64,000 bases of DNA from Galbibacter mesophilus (lineage in GTDB: Bacteria; Bacteroidota; Bacteroidia; Flavobacteriales; Flavobacteriaceae): contig NZ_JAMQVC010000001.1 of assembly GCF_023721415.1 (NCBI RefSeq), positions 1,302,001 through 1,366,000 of the forward strand. Reading direction: 5' to 3'. Made by a program: the position numbers and the translations under genes. The notes below the pieces were generated by a model. It worked only from the letters and a program-made list of their open reading frames with translations, made no database searches and had not been told where the DNA came from. The first letter of the stretch is position 1. Every line of letters begins with the position of its first letter. Of this stretch, positions 43,735 to 53,054 are shown in pieces.

Positions 43735-44940
43735 ATGGCGAGTATAAAGGTTATATTGCGTAAAAAGCAGCTCTCAGATGGAACATATCCGGTTTGCTTA
43801 CGTGTTATCAAAGATAGAAAAACAAAATATTTTAAAACTATCTATAATGCCCTTCCCAAGCATTGGGACGAACAGGCAGGAGCATTTAATAAAAGCTACC
43901 CCAATTACATCCAAAGCAATCGGCTTTTGCTTAAATTCAAAGATAGGGCGTTAAAAATATATTCAGAATTAGATATTGAAAAAGATAATTTTTCTTTGGA
44001 AGATTTCGAAAAGCATTTTAGAATAGAGGCTAATCCCATTAAGCAAAATGTTTTCAATTTTTGGGATGAAATTATCCATGAAATGATTGATGCCGGTAGA
44101 ACTGGCAATGCAAGGGCTAATAGGGACTCTTACAATTCCGTCAAAAAGTTTTATCGAACAAAATCCCTTAATTTTCAAGATATCACCCATACATTTTTAA
44201 ATAAGTACGAAGTATTCTTAAGAGCAAGAGGTGGCACCGATGGAGGGATTGGTGTTCGTATGCGAGCAATTAGGGCATTATATAATATGGCTATTGAAAG
44301 GAATATCGTTAAAAGGGAGCTTTATCCTTTTGATGCTTATAAAGTATCTAAATTAAAAGGTAAGGGAATAAAAAGGGCATTGAATATTGAGGAAATACAA
44401 AGAATTATCAATCTTGATGTTTCCGAATACCCACATTTAACTGATAGCAAAAATTACTTCGTATTTAGTTTTTACACCAGGGGTATGAATTTTGCTGATA
44501 TGATGAAGCTAGAAAAGAAGGACGTTTCAGAGGATAGGATATTTTATACTAGATCCAAGACCAAGGGGAATTTTATTATAAAAATACTTCCTCCAGTTAA
44601 AACTATATTGAATTATTACAGTACGGTAAGTACGACCAAATATGTTTTCCCTATACTTTTAAAGGATAAAATGTCCCCAAGCCAGATAGAAAACCGAAAA
44701 TCCAAAACCCTTAAAAAATACAATAAAAACCTGAAAGAAATCGCAAAAGTATGCAAAATAGATAAGTCTATCAGCAGTTATGTCGCCAGACACAGTTTTG
44801 CCAATTGCTTAAAGCAGAAAGGTATTGCAACGGACATAATAAGCGAATCAATGGGGCATCAAAATGTAGCGATAACGCAAGCATATTTAAAGGAGCTAGA
44901 TAGTTCGGTTTTGGATGAAGCATGTGAGTTATTGTTATAA
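43735..44940 (+). CDS. Tyrosine recombinase (integrase)
   Basis: The 401-residue protein has an N-terminal arm-binding-type part (ASIKVILRKKQLSDGTYPVCLRV), a SAM-like core-binding part and a catalytic domain. Catalytic residues are visible: R249 (FYTRGMNFADM), R352 (YVARHSFAN), H375 (GHQNVAITQAYL) and Y384. It is complete, so probably active. It should integrate the island into tRNA-Asn, given the adjacent attachment fragment. It is the only + strand gene of the island in view. Confidence 0.95.
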   Translation: MASIKVILRKKQLSDGTYPVCLRVIKDRKTKYFKTIYNALPKHWDEQAGAFNKSYPNYIQSNRLLLKFKDRALKIYSELDIEKDNFSLEDFEKHFRIEANPIKQNVFNFWDEIIHEMIDAGRTGNARANRDSYNSVKKFYRTKSLNFQDITHTFLNKYEVFLRARGGTDGGIGVRMRAIRALYNMAIERNIVKRELYPFDAYKVSKLKGKGIKRALNIEEIQRIINLDVSEYPHLTDSKNYFVFSFYTRGMNFADMMKLEKKDVSEDRIFYTRSKTKGNFIIKILPPVKTILNYYSTVSTTKYVFPILLKDKMSPSQIENRKSKTLKKYNKNLKEIAKVCKIDKSISSYVARHSFANCLKQKGIATDIISESMGHQNVAITQAYLKELDSSVLDEACELLL

Positions 44941-45060
44941 TTTTTGAAACAGTCCATTCTTGGTGTACAATTATTTTCTTTATGAAAATCTTCTCCAATT
45001 CAATTTCAAATCTAAATATTTTATTTGATGCTATTGCCAGTAATAAAAGATATCTGTAAT

Positions 45061-46791
45061 TTAATGAACACTGTCAATAGTTGAACCGCAGTTAAGCATT
45101 GCCTCGCCATAATACGGATTTAAAATTTCTTTTGTGCTACTTATCCAAACTGCACCATGGTTGTTATGGGCCATCGGGCATTTTTGAATATACAATTTCT
45201 GGTTCACATTATCGAGATTCTTTATCAAAGGAACCATGTTTTGGTTTAAAACAACAAATTGTTCCCGTTGATTTTCAATATCAGTAGTTCCCAAAATGGT
45301 AGTAAGCGCTTTTTTAATTTCCATTAAATGGAGACTTTGCAATCTTTCCATTTCAGATTTGGGAATCGCATTGATTTGCTCCAAGGTAAGCTGTGCGAAA
45401 GTGTGAATATCTTCAATTTTTTCACTTACAAAAGCATCTTTCATCTGTAAATAAGGTTTTACACTTTTTCTGAATTTCTTCCCTGCCGCTGCGGAAAGTT
45501 CTACTTTCGTTTCAGAAATAGGAGATACATTCTTAGATTGGTTCATCATTGATTTTTTACCCTGCAATTGCGCTGCCGCATCTACGGTAAAAGTACCATT
45601 GGTTACGATTTCTTCACCATTGTTTATTCCCGATAAAATAATATACCCATCTTGATACCGATTACCCAAAACTACTTCCCGCATTTCAAAAACTGGTTCT
45701 TTGGGATTCGTCTTTACATACACCAAAGAGCGCTCCCCTGTCCACATAACCGAACTAGCTGGAATAATAAGGTGTGAACTTTTATTGACATCTTTCGCCT
45801 CAATTCTACCGGTAACAAACATTCCAGGTTTCAATAACCCGTTGTTATTATTAAGAATCGCCCGTACAGTTACCGTTCGGGTTTGAGTATTAAGAACAGG
45901 ATCGACAAACGAAATATTGGCATCAAATTCCTTATCGGGGTAGGCGGTGCTGATAACCTTTACCTTTTGACCTTTACTAAATTCTGAAATTTGGCTTTCG
46001 TAAGCATCAAATTCTGCCCAAACTGAAGCAAGGTTTGCTGTTTGTAAAATTGCCATTTCATCTGTTATGTGTCCACCTTCAGACACGTTTAAAGCAGTTA
46101 CGACACCATCAATATGGGAATAAATTGTAAGGCTTGTTTTAACCGTTCCCGATTTTATTACCTGGTTCACCTCATCGGAAGGGATCCTCCAAATTTTAAA
46201 TTTATTTTTAACAGCTTCAAAAAGCTGTGGTTGGGATTCTTTCAATTTGGCAGCCGTAATAAGCTCTTGTTGGGCAGCTACCAATTCCGGCGAATATACA
46301 ACCGCAATTGCTTGCCCTTTTCGCAAGGTCTCTCCCAAAGTTTTCACGTATAGTTTCTCAATTCTACCATTGAAATGGGCAGACTGTGTAAAAGTCTCAT
46401 TTTCATTTGGTTTGATTTTTCCAGAAAGAGAAATCGTATTTTCACCATTCTTGGAATGGCTACCAACAATAATCGTTTCAATATTGGCCAATGCCACAGC
46501 GTTCTTGGACATTTTAATTTCGTTGGGAGCCAATCCATCAGCACCCGATTCCGCTGGAATTAAATCCATCCCACAAATTGGGCAATCTCCCGGCTCGGGC
46601 TGCATAATCTGCGGATGCATCGAGCATGTCCACATTTGATTTTTCCCGGCTGCATCATGGTCGTGATTTGTAATCGCTTCGGAAGTATTCTCAACAGATT
46701 TTATTTCTTCGGAAGTACCGCCAAAAATAAGCCAACCACCAAACAGTCCCACAAGGACCGCAATGGCGATGTATATTATATATTTATTCAT
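45061..46791 (-). CDS. cusB: CusB-type RND adaptor with DUF3347 tail
   Basis: The 576-residue periplasmic adaptor links the CusA-type pump to the TolC-type channel. It has an N-terminal anchor, a heavy-metal-binding domain (WTCSMHPQIMQPEPGDCPICGMDLIP) and the HlyD-like hairpin and barrel (LYVKTLGETLRKGQAIAVVYSPELVAAQQEL). A C-terminal DUF3347 part ends YIQKCPMAHNNHGAVWISS and NPYYGEAMLNCG. It lies at the far end from CusA and TolC (about 9.3 kb away from TolC), which is unusual. It follows the DUF305 gene by 6 bases. Confidence 0.9.
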   Translation of the reverse strand: MNKYIIYIAIAVLVGLFGGWLIFGGTSEEIKSVENTSEAITNHDHDAAGKNQMWTCSMHPQIMQPEPGDCPICGMDLIPAESGADGLAPNEIKMSKNAVALANIETIIVGSHSKNGENTISLSGKIKPNENETFTQSAHFNGRIEKLYVKTLGETLRKGQAIAVVYSPELVAAQQELITAAKLKESQPQLFEAVKNKFKIWRIPSDEVNQVIKSGTVKTSLTIYSHIDGVVTALNVSEGGHITDEMAILQTANLASVWAEFDAYESQISEFSKGQKVKVISTAYPDKEFDANISFVDPVLNTQTRTVTVRAILNNNNGLLKPGMFVTGRIEAKDVNKSSHLIIPASSVMWTGERSLVYVKTNPKEPVFEMREVVLGNRYQDGYIILSGINNGEEIVTNGTFTVDAAAQLQGKKSMMNQSKNVSPISETKVELSAAAGKKFRKSVKPYLQMKDAFVSEKIEDIHTFAQLTLEQINAIPKSEMERLQSLHLMEIKKALTTILGTTDIENQREQFVVLNQNMVPLIKNLDNVNQKLYIQKCPMAHNNHGAVWISSTKEILNPYYGEAMLNCGSTIDSVH

Positions 46792-46797
46792 AGGTTG

Positions 46798-47289
46798 TTA
46801 TTTTTTGTTCTGTAATCGTTCAATCATTACTTTCATTTCGGCAATTTCCTTGCGCTGTGCCTTAATGATTTCTTCTGCCAGTTTCTTCACCTCTGGGTCT
46901 TTGATATCCGCACGCTCGCTTGTTAAAATTGCTATTGAATGATGGGGAATCATTGCTTTCATCCAAAGCACATCGCCCACAGTTGATTTTTGGTCACGTA
47001 CCAGTCCCAACGCACCTACAAATAGAACAATACTTCCCAAAACAATGGCGATATTCTTCTTTTTATTTTGATACATCCCACGCATTGCGACAAACATTAT
47101 GATGGCCATTGCTGCGATGCCTAAGCAACTCATATAAAATCTTGTCAGACTGAAATATACGTGGTCAATAGCATATGTATTCAAGTACATTGTTATGTAC
47201 ATTGCTACGAAGGATGCTGCGAGCATTCCTACAAACTTTGTGTAATTACCTTTTTTCATTTCATCGTGATTGTTTTCTTTTGAATTCAT
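46798..47289 (-). CDS. DUF305-family membrane protein
   Basis: The 163-residue protein has three or so spans and the DUF305 motif VLWMKAMIPHHSIAIL with two histidines, followed by a helical region that ends EIAEMKVMIERLQ. The motif probably binds metal (often copper). It lies between copA and cusB in the same run. Confidence 0.85.
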   Translation of the reverse strand: MNSKENNHDEMKKGNYTKFVGMLAASFVAMYITMYLNTYAIDHVYFSLTRFYMSCLGIAAMAIIMFVAMRGMYQNKKKNIAIVLGSIVLFVGALGLVRDQKSTVGDVLWMKAMIPHHSIAILTSERADIKDPEVKKLAEEIIKAQRKEIAEMKVMIERLQNKK

Positions 47290-47309
47290 AATTTTTGGTT
47301 TTTTAGTTG

Positions 47310-50042
47310 TTAATCAATTGATTTTGTTCTGAGTCTAAGTGCGTTTGCAATTACAGAAACTGAACTAAAGCTCATTGCCAGTGCCGCAATCATAGGCGAT
47401 AATAGAATTCCGAAAAATGGGAATAATACACCTGCCGCAATCGGCACACCCAGCGTGTTGTATATCATAGCAAAAAACAGATTCTGTTTGATGTTACGCA
47501 TAACTTTGTGGCTAAGGTTTCTTGCTTTTACGATACCGTGCAAATCTCCTTTTACAAGCGTAATCATCGCACTTTCAATAGCGACATCGGTTCCAGTACC
47601 CATTGCGATACCCACATCACTTTTTGCCAGAGCAGGTGCATCGTTGATACCATCACCTGCCATAGCGACCACTTTACCCTGTTCCTGTAGTTTTTTAACC
47701 TCGTCTAGTTTGTTTTCAGGTAACATTCCCGCTTTGAAGTTGGCGAGATTGAGTTTGCTCGCCACTGCCTGAGCGGTGTCGTGATTATCTCCTGTGAGCA
47801 TTATTACTTCGATGCCTTTATCCTGTAACTCTTTGATTGCCTTGGCACTCGATTCTTTTATTTTGTCGCCAATAACCACATAGCCTGAAACTTCGCCATC
47901 AATGGACAAATAAGAAACGGTCTTCCCTTGTTTCTGAAAGGATTGTGCTTCTGTTTCCATTTCAGATGATATTTTGGCATTTGCATACTCCATCATTTTG
48001 GCATTTCCTAAATCGAGCTTCTTGCCATCAACTGTTCCTTCTACGCCTTTACCAGTTACTGCGCTAAAGTTTTCGGTTTTTGATATTTCAGTTTTCCGCT
48101 CCTTTCCGTATTTCACGGTAGCTTCGGCAAGAGGATGCTCGCTGGAACTGTTTAGGGATGCGATAAGATGTAGAATTTCGCTTTCGCGAAAGCGAGATTC
48201 ATCAAACGATCCAATTTTCTCAACCGTCGGTTTGCCTTCGGTAATGGTTCCTGTTTTATCAACGATAAGTGTGTCCACTTTGTCCATTTTCTCTAAGGCT
48301 TCGGCATTTTTAATCAACACACCATTTTGTGCGCCTTTACCAACACCTACCATAACGGACATCGGCGTCGCCAATCCCAAGGCACACGGACAGGCAATAA
48401 TCAATACGGCAATGGCATTTACAAGGGCAAATACATAAGCTGGCTCTGGACCCCATATTGCCCAAACAATGAAAGTGATGACCGCAATGATTACCACTAC
48501 AGGCACAAAATAGCCTGAAACCGTATCTGCCAATTTCTGAATAGGGGCACGACTGCGGCTGGCATCGTTGACCATATGTATGATTTGGGAAAGTAAGGTT
48601 TCGCTACCTACTTTTTCGGCTTCCATCAAGAACGATTGATTCCCATTAATGGTACCGCTACTTACTTTGTCATCTACAGATTTATTAACTGGAATCGGTT
48701 CTCCCGAAATCATTGATTCATCCACGGTAGTTTCGCCTTCGGTAATTTTGCCATCCACAGGAATTTTATCTCCTGGCTTCACACGTAATATATCTCCTTT
48801 TTCAATTTGGTCAATGGAAACTTCTTCCTCATTTCCATCAATTATCTTAATGGCTTTATTGGGTGCGAGTTTCAATAGTTCCTTAACTGCTGAATTGGTT
48901 TTGCTATGCGCACGCGCTTCCAAAACCTGACCCATCAATACCAACGTTAGAATAACAGTAGCGGCTTCAAAATACACGTGAACCGCACCAGATTCTGTTT
49001 TAAATTGTTCAGGAAAAAAGTCTGGAAACAACATCCCAAAAACACTAAAGAGCCAAGCCACGCCTGCACCTATACCGATTAGTGTGAACATATTGAGTTT
49101 CCAGGTTTTAATACTTCGATAAGCACGTTCAAAGAACATCCAAGTGGCATAAAACACTACTGGAATGGAAAGCCCAAATTGAATCCAGTTCCACCATTTC
49201 TGTTCCATTACATCGTATAGCGGATTGTTGGGAATCATCTCACTCATAGCGATTAGAAAAATAGGAAGCGTAAAGGCTACTGCTATCCAAAATTTCTTAA
49301 TCAGCTTATTATATGTTTTTTCTTCGGCAGATAAATCAGGTTCCATCGGCACTAAATCCATTCCGCAAATAGGACAAGCTCCGGGTCCATCTTTGACAAT
49401 TTCTGGGTGCATTGGGCACGTCCATTGTTCAGAAGTTGTAGCTGACAAATTCTGTTCCTCGACCAAATCCATTCCGCAGACAGGGCAATCGCCTGGCTTA
49501 TCATAGGTTTTATCACCTTCGCAATGCATTGGGCAGTAGAAGGTTCCTGTTCCTTTGCCTTTGGGTTTTTGCTCTATTGTTTCTTCCGAAGGGTCAGGGC
49601 GCTGACCCGATTTGTATATGGCGTAAGTGCCACCATCATTTTTTAAGACATCCTGGAACTGCTCTATCGCTATTTCAGATGTCATATCAATTTTGGCTTC
49701 AGCCTTTTCCAAGTCCACGGTTACATTTTTAACACCATCGACTTTGGAAAGCGTTTTTTCTACGTGCGCTTTACAGCCGTTACAAGTCATTCCGTTTATA
49801 TCGAAAGTGCGTGTTCTTGCACCGTCGGGTTTAATGGGGTGAACGTGATATTTACTTTTCTTTTTCTGAACGGCTTCTTCCAGTTTTTCAATAGGAATAT
49901 GATTTTCCATTTGAATAGTCGCTACGGACGCATCCAAGTCAATATCGACATCGGTAACGCCGGGAATATCGCTGAGAGCCGATTTCACGTTTCTCAAGCA
50001 ACCTTTACAGGTCATTCCCTCAATTTGATATGTGTGTTTCAT
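47310..50042 (-). CDS. copA: Copper-exporting P1B-type ATPase CopA
   Basis: The 910-residue ATPase exports Cu(I). It has two HMA domains (GMTCKGC near residue 9 and GMTCNGC near residue 84) and two heavy-metal-binding domains (YCPMHCEGDKTY, then WTCPMHPEIVKDGPGACPICGMD). The membrane CPC motif is C551-P-C553 in ACPCALGLATP, and the phosphorylated aspartate is D595 in VDKTGTITEG. The motifs SEHPLAEA and GDGINDAPAL follow. ATG 50042 (MKHTYQIEGMTC) is preferred over the longer frame from 50072. Five tandem metal sites is a rich N-terminus. Confidence 0.95.
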   Translation of the reverse strand: MKHTYQIEGMTCKGCLRNVKSALSDIPGVTDVDIDLDASVATIQMENHIPIEKLEEAVQKKKSKYHVHPIKPDGARTRTFDINGMTCNGCKAHVEKTLSKVDGVKNVTVDLEKAEAKIDMTSEIAIEQFQDVLKNDGGTYAIYKSGQRPDPSEETIEQKPKGKGTGTFYCPMHCEGDKTYDKPGDCPVCGMDLVEEQNLSATTSEQWTCPMHPEIVKDGPGACPICGMDLVPMEPDLSAEEKTYNKLIKKFWIAVAFTLPIFLIAMSEMIPNNPLYDVMEQKWWNWIQFGLSIPVVFYATWMFFERAYRSIKTWKLNMFTLIGIGAGVAWLFSVFGMLFPDFFPEQFKTESGAVHVYFEAATVILTLVLMGQVLEARAHSKTNSAVKELLKLAPNKAIKIIDGNEEEVSIDQIEKGDILRVKPGDKIPVDGKITEGETTVDESMISGEPIPVNKSVDDKVSSGTINGNQSFLMEAEKVGSETLLSQIIHMVNDASRSRAPIQKLADTVSGYFVPVVVIIAVITFIVWAIWGPEPAYVFALVNAIAVLIIACPCALGLATPMSVMVGVGKGAQNGVLIKNAEALEKMDKVDTLIVDKTGTITEGKPTVEKIGSFDESRFRESEILHLIASLNSSSEHPLAEATVKYGKERKTEISKTENFSAVTGKGVEGTVDGKKLDLGNAKMMEYANAKISSEMETEAQSFQKQGKTVSYLSIDGEVSGYVVIGDKIKESSAKAIKELQDKGIEVIMLTGDNHDTAQAVASKLNLANFKAGMLPENKLDEVKKLQEQGKVVAMAGDGINDAPALAKSDVGIAMGTGTDVAIESAMITLVKGDLHGIVKARNLSHKVMRNIKQNLFFAMIYNTLGVPIAAGVLFPFFGILLSPMIAALAMSFSSVSVIANALRLRTKSID

Positions 50043-50120
50043 TTTTAAAATCTTTAAAAGGTTAAACAGCACAAAGTATGCAGTATACCGCTCAATAGCT
50101 TTAACGATTCTGGTTAAAGC

Positions 50121-50678
50121 TTATACAATTCTGTCCAACGTTTTTCTATTCCATTTTTGCAATTTTCGATACTCGGTCATCGATATTCCCGTAACACTTT
50201 TAAACTGTTTGGCCAAGTGGCTACCTGCACTATAATCCAATGCGTAGGCTATTTCCGAAAAGGTCATTGTTTCCATCTGCAAGAGTTCCTTGGCTTTTTC
50301 GATTTTCAAACGGATAAGATATTTTTCAACGGTTATTCCCGTAGTAGCACTGAAAGTTTTGCTAATAATCGAATAATCCGTTTTTAATCGATGTGAGAGA
50401 AATGAAGATGTGTTTTCCTCAAAACCCTTTAAGTTTTCAACTGCACCAATCAAAAGGGATTTTAAGTTTTCGACTAATTCAGAAGTAGGATTATCAATGA
50501 TTTCAAATCCATTTTGGTTCGCTATTTCCTGAATGACACTTTTACTGACCGAAATATCATCCAGAACTACCAATTCACCCAATTCAACTGAGACGATACC
50601 GATTCCGGCGTTTTCCAATTCTTGTTTCAGGACGGTTTTACAGCGGTCGCAGACCATATTTTTAAGTTTGATTTTCAT
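50121..50678 (-). CDS. AraC-type regulator with HMA-like N-terminus (first copy)
   Basis: The 185-residue protein starts KLKNMVCDRCKTV, with C10 and C13 as an HMA-like metal-binding pair. A short middle part follows, then an AraC DNA-binding domain (TFSEIAYALDYSAGSHLAKQFKSVTGISMTEYRK). A metal-sensing one-component regulator of the module is inferred. It lies 78 bases upstream of copA. A paralogue is at 55.5 kb. Confidence 0.85.
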   Translation of the reverse strand: MKIKLKNMVCDRCKTVLKQELENAGIGIVSVELGELVVLDDISVSKSVIQEIANQNGFEIIDNPTSELVENLKSLLIGAVENLKGFEENTSSFLSHRLKTDYSIISKTFSATTGITVEKYLIRLKIEKAKELLQMETMTFSEIAYALDYSAGSHLAKQFKSVTGISMTEYRKLQKWNRKTLDRIV

Positions 50679-50682
50679 ACCG

Positions 50683-51912
50683 CTATTGAATAAAAAACTT
50701 TATAATTAATCCTCCAAAAAGCCATATATAGCAAACGAAGGCGAGATATTTCAAAACCTTTTCTAGTAAAGGACTTTTAGGAGCCATTTCACTCATGGAG
50801 TGTTGAACATCCTTTTTTTTATAAAAACCTAGATAAATAAGATAACCGGAAATAATAAGAAAAGTGATGTTCAAGAAAAAAGTATAGTCAATTTTAAAAT
50901 ATTTGCTATCCTGAATTTTAACTTGCGAAGGGTCTGGAAGTATCCCCAGTAAATCAAATCCATAATGCAGGCTTAAAGAAGTGCCTACTAACGCTGTAAA
51001 TAGCAGAAAGAGAATGAAAAGGGACATCTTCCATCCGTAGTATTTGGCATTGATGCGCAACACTGGAAATACCACCAAATCACTAAAAATAAACGCCATA
51101 ACACCTGCAAAACTTACGCCTTTTCCAAAGAGCAGGGCGGCCAATGGAATATTGCCCATTGAACCTATAAAGGTTAGGAAGGCTGCAACGGGACCTACCA
51201 CAACATGTTCCAAAATTTCAAGAAAAGTAAAATCTGTATTCCCTTGCCCGCTATTTATAAAAAGTGTTTGAAAAAAGGAATCTGGAACAAAAGCTGCAAC
51301 AAGACCAGCAATGGTAAATCCTACGGTAACATCTTTCCATACCATTTGCCATTCCATTTTATACTTTTTGGCTACTTTGGCCCAGCTATCCTCTTTTTTA
51401 ATTTGCTTTTTCCAATCTTTAGAAGCGTCTGTTTCTTCTTCGTCATCTTGACTTTCTAAATTCTTTTTAGCCTTTTCGATAAGTCTTTTAGGATTGATTA
51501 CACGAATTAGAATCCAGCAAATCAATATTAACAATATCCCACCTACATATTCCCCAACTACAAATTGCCAGCCTAAAAAGATTGATATAATTATGCCCAA
51601 TTCAATGACCAAATTAGTCGAAGCCAGCAAAAAGGCAATGGAAGCCACAAAACTAGCTCCTTTTTTAAAAATTGATTTCGCACTTGCCAATGCCGCAAAA
51701 CTGCATGAACTGCTTATAAAACCAAAAAAAGTTCCCAGAAGCACGCTTTTGCCTTCATTTTCACCCATGGCTTTTTGCATTCGCTTTTCGGTCACGAAAA
51801 TTTGTATCATACTACTGATGATATACCCTAAGATAAAAGCCCAAAGTGCCATCCAGAAGAATCCTGTTGTAGTATAGGCAGCTTCGCCCCATTGTTTTAA
51901 AAAATCGTTCAT
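50683..51912 (-). CDS. Permease (ArsP/DUF318-like)
   Basis: The 409-residue membrane protein has about ten spans and the conserved motifs SSSCSFAALASAKSIFKKGASFVAS and GNIPLAALLFGKGVSFAGVMAF. The family includes permeases linked to arsenic and other metal resistance. Between the spans is a charged cytoplasmic loop (KKNLESQDDEEETDASKDW). The substrate is unknown. It lies 4 bases before the AraC gene. Confidence 0.82.
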   Translation of the reverse strand: MNDFLKQWGEAAYTTTGFFWMALWAFILGYIISSMIQIFVTEKRMQKAMGENEGKSVLLGTFFGFISSSCSFAALASAKSIFKKGASFVASIAFLLASTNLVIELGIIISIFLGWQFVVGEYVGGILLILICWILIRVINPKRLIEKAKKNLESQDDEEETDASKDWKKQIKKEDSWAKVAKKYKMEWQMVWKDVTVGFTIAGLVAAFVPDSFFQTLFINSGQGNTDFTFLEILEHVVVGPVAAFLTFIGSMGNIPLAALLFGKGVSFAGVMAFIFSDLVVFPVLRINAKYYGWKMSLFILFLLFTALVGTSLSLHYGFDLLGILPDPSQVKIQDSKYFKIDYTFFLNITFLIISGYLIYLGFYKKKDVQHSMSEMAPKSPLLEKVLKYLAFVCYIWLFGGLIIKFFIQ

Positions 51913-51986
51913 ACGCTTTACTTTTTGTGCCTGTCACGGGAAGGGTTACTAAGCAATCATCATACTTCCCTTCCCACAGCAGTACT

Positions 51987-52442
51987 TTATTCCAAGCTAT
52001 CTTTTAATTTTTTCATATAGTCAATTACTGCTATTTTGTATGCCTCGGAAAGAATGGCATCTCTATGAATCAGTGTATAGCTATTCAAAGGCATTTCACC
52101 ATTTTCAATCTGGTTTATGATAGACCGTAATTTGCTATTTTTCCTTCGATCGGAAAGGTTGCCCCATTCATTAAAATTGAGTTCTTCCTTTCCTTCTTTG
52201 ATATGGTCTTCTAAAAACGAGGCAACAGGTTGCACCTTATTGTACCAAGGATAGTCTGTATTGTCGCTGTGGCAATCATAGCAGGAAACCTGCAACGATT
52301 GTTCTACCATTGCAGGGACATTGTTTACGAGCATAAAATCGGTTTGTGGCACGGTTTCACTTCGGTTATAGTCCACTTGAAAAAACTGAACGACCACAAA
52401 GGCAATCAATGCTATCCACGCTATGATTTTTACTATTTTCAC
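51987..52442 (-). CDS. Haem-binding-domain protein
   Basis: The 151-residue protein has an N-terminal anchor (IIAWIALIAFVVVQFFQ) and a cytochrome-like site CYDCH (C54, C57, H58) in a haem-binding domain (WYNKVQPVASFLEDHIKEGKEELNFNEWG). The start is GTG 52442, directly next to the DUF3347 stop. It may pass electrons to the multicopper oxidase or sense redox state; this is inferred. Confidence 0.82.
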   Translation of the reverse strand: MKIVKIIAWIALIAFVVVQFFQVDYNRSETVPQTDFMLVNNVPAMVEQSLQVSCYDCHSDNTDYPWYNKVQPVASFLEDHIKEGKEELNFNEWGNLSDRRKNSKLRSIINQIENGEMPLNSYTLIHRDAILSEAYKIAVIDYMKKLKDSLE

Positions 52443-53030
52443 TTAGTTAATTTCACGCTGTACCTTACCACAATTTAGCATCGAACTACCATAATATGGA
52501 TTTTTGATGTTTTCGCTCCTACTCAACCAAGCTGTTCCTCCATCATACATTGGGCAGTATTGCTCATAGATTTTAATAGATGAACCCGTAATCGCCACCA
52601 TATCGGTAAGGTCTTTACTTAGCATTTTAAAATGTTCACGCTGGTGCTTGATGTCGCTTTTCCCAATATGTTCGGCGTGTTCAGTGGCATCTTGAATGAT
52701 GTCATTCAATTCATTTTTTTCATTACTCGAGTAAATCGTTGCATCAAAAGTTTTTAGAGATTCCGCTAGGGCATTTCCCATATCTTTCGCCTTTGAATTA
52801 TTATCATTGACCAAGGCATCTTTTAAGTCAAAATACTTATTCAAAATAGTCTCTCCAGAAGTCATTTGACCATTATTCATGCTCATTTCCTGATTTTTTT
52901 CTTTTTGATGATTCATTTCAGAATGATTCTTTGGTTGGTCATTTTTTGTTTCTGCATCTTTACAGGACATCGTTAGCGTTATGGTAGCAACGAGAGTCAT
53001 AATTCTTACTGTTTGTTTTACTTTTTTCAT
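52443..53030 (-). CDS. DUF3347 lipoprotein
   Basis: The 195-residue protein has a lipoprotein signal ending TMSC (C23) and a His- and Met-rich segment ([18 protein letters not shown]). DUF3347 follows, ending [18 protein letters not shown] and [12 protein letters not shown]. The same domain forms the tail of the CusB-type adaptor at 45.1 kb. It likely binds copper in the periplasm. It is adjacent to the multicopper oxidase gene. Confidence 0.85.
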   Translation of the reverse strand: MKKVKQTVRIMTLVATITLTMSCKDAETKNDQPKNHSEMNHQKEKNQEMSMNNGQMTSGETILNKYFDLKDALVNDNNSKAKDMGNALAESLKTFDATIYSSNEKNELNDIIQDATEHAEHIGKSDIKHQREHFKMLSKDLTDMVAITGSSIKIYEQYCPMYDGGTAWLSRSENIKNPYYGSSMLNCGKVQREIN

Positions 53031-53054
53031 TTCTATGGATATTAAAGTTAATAA

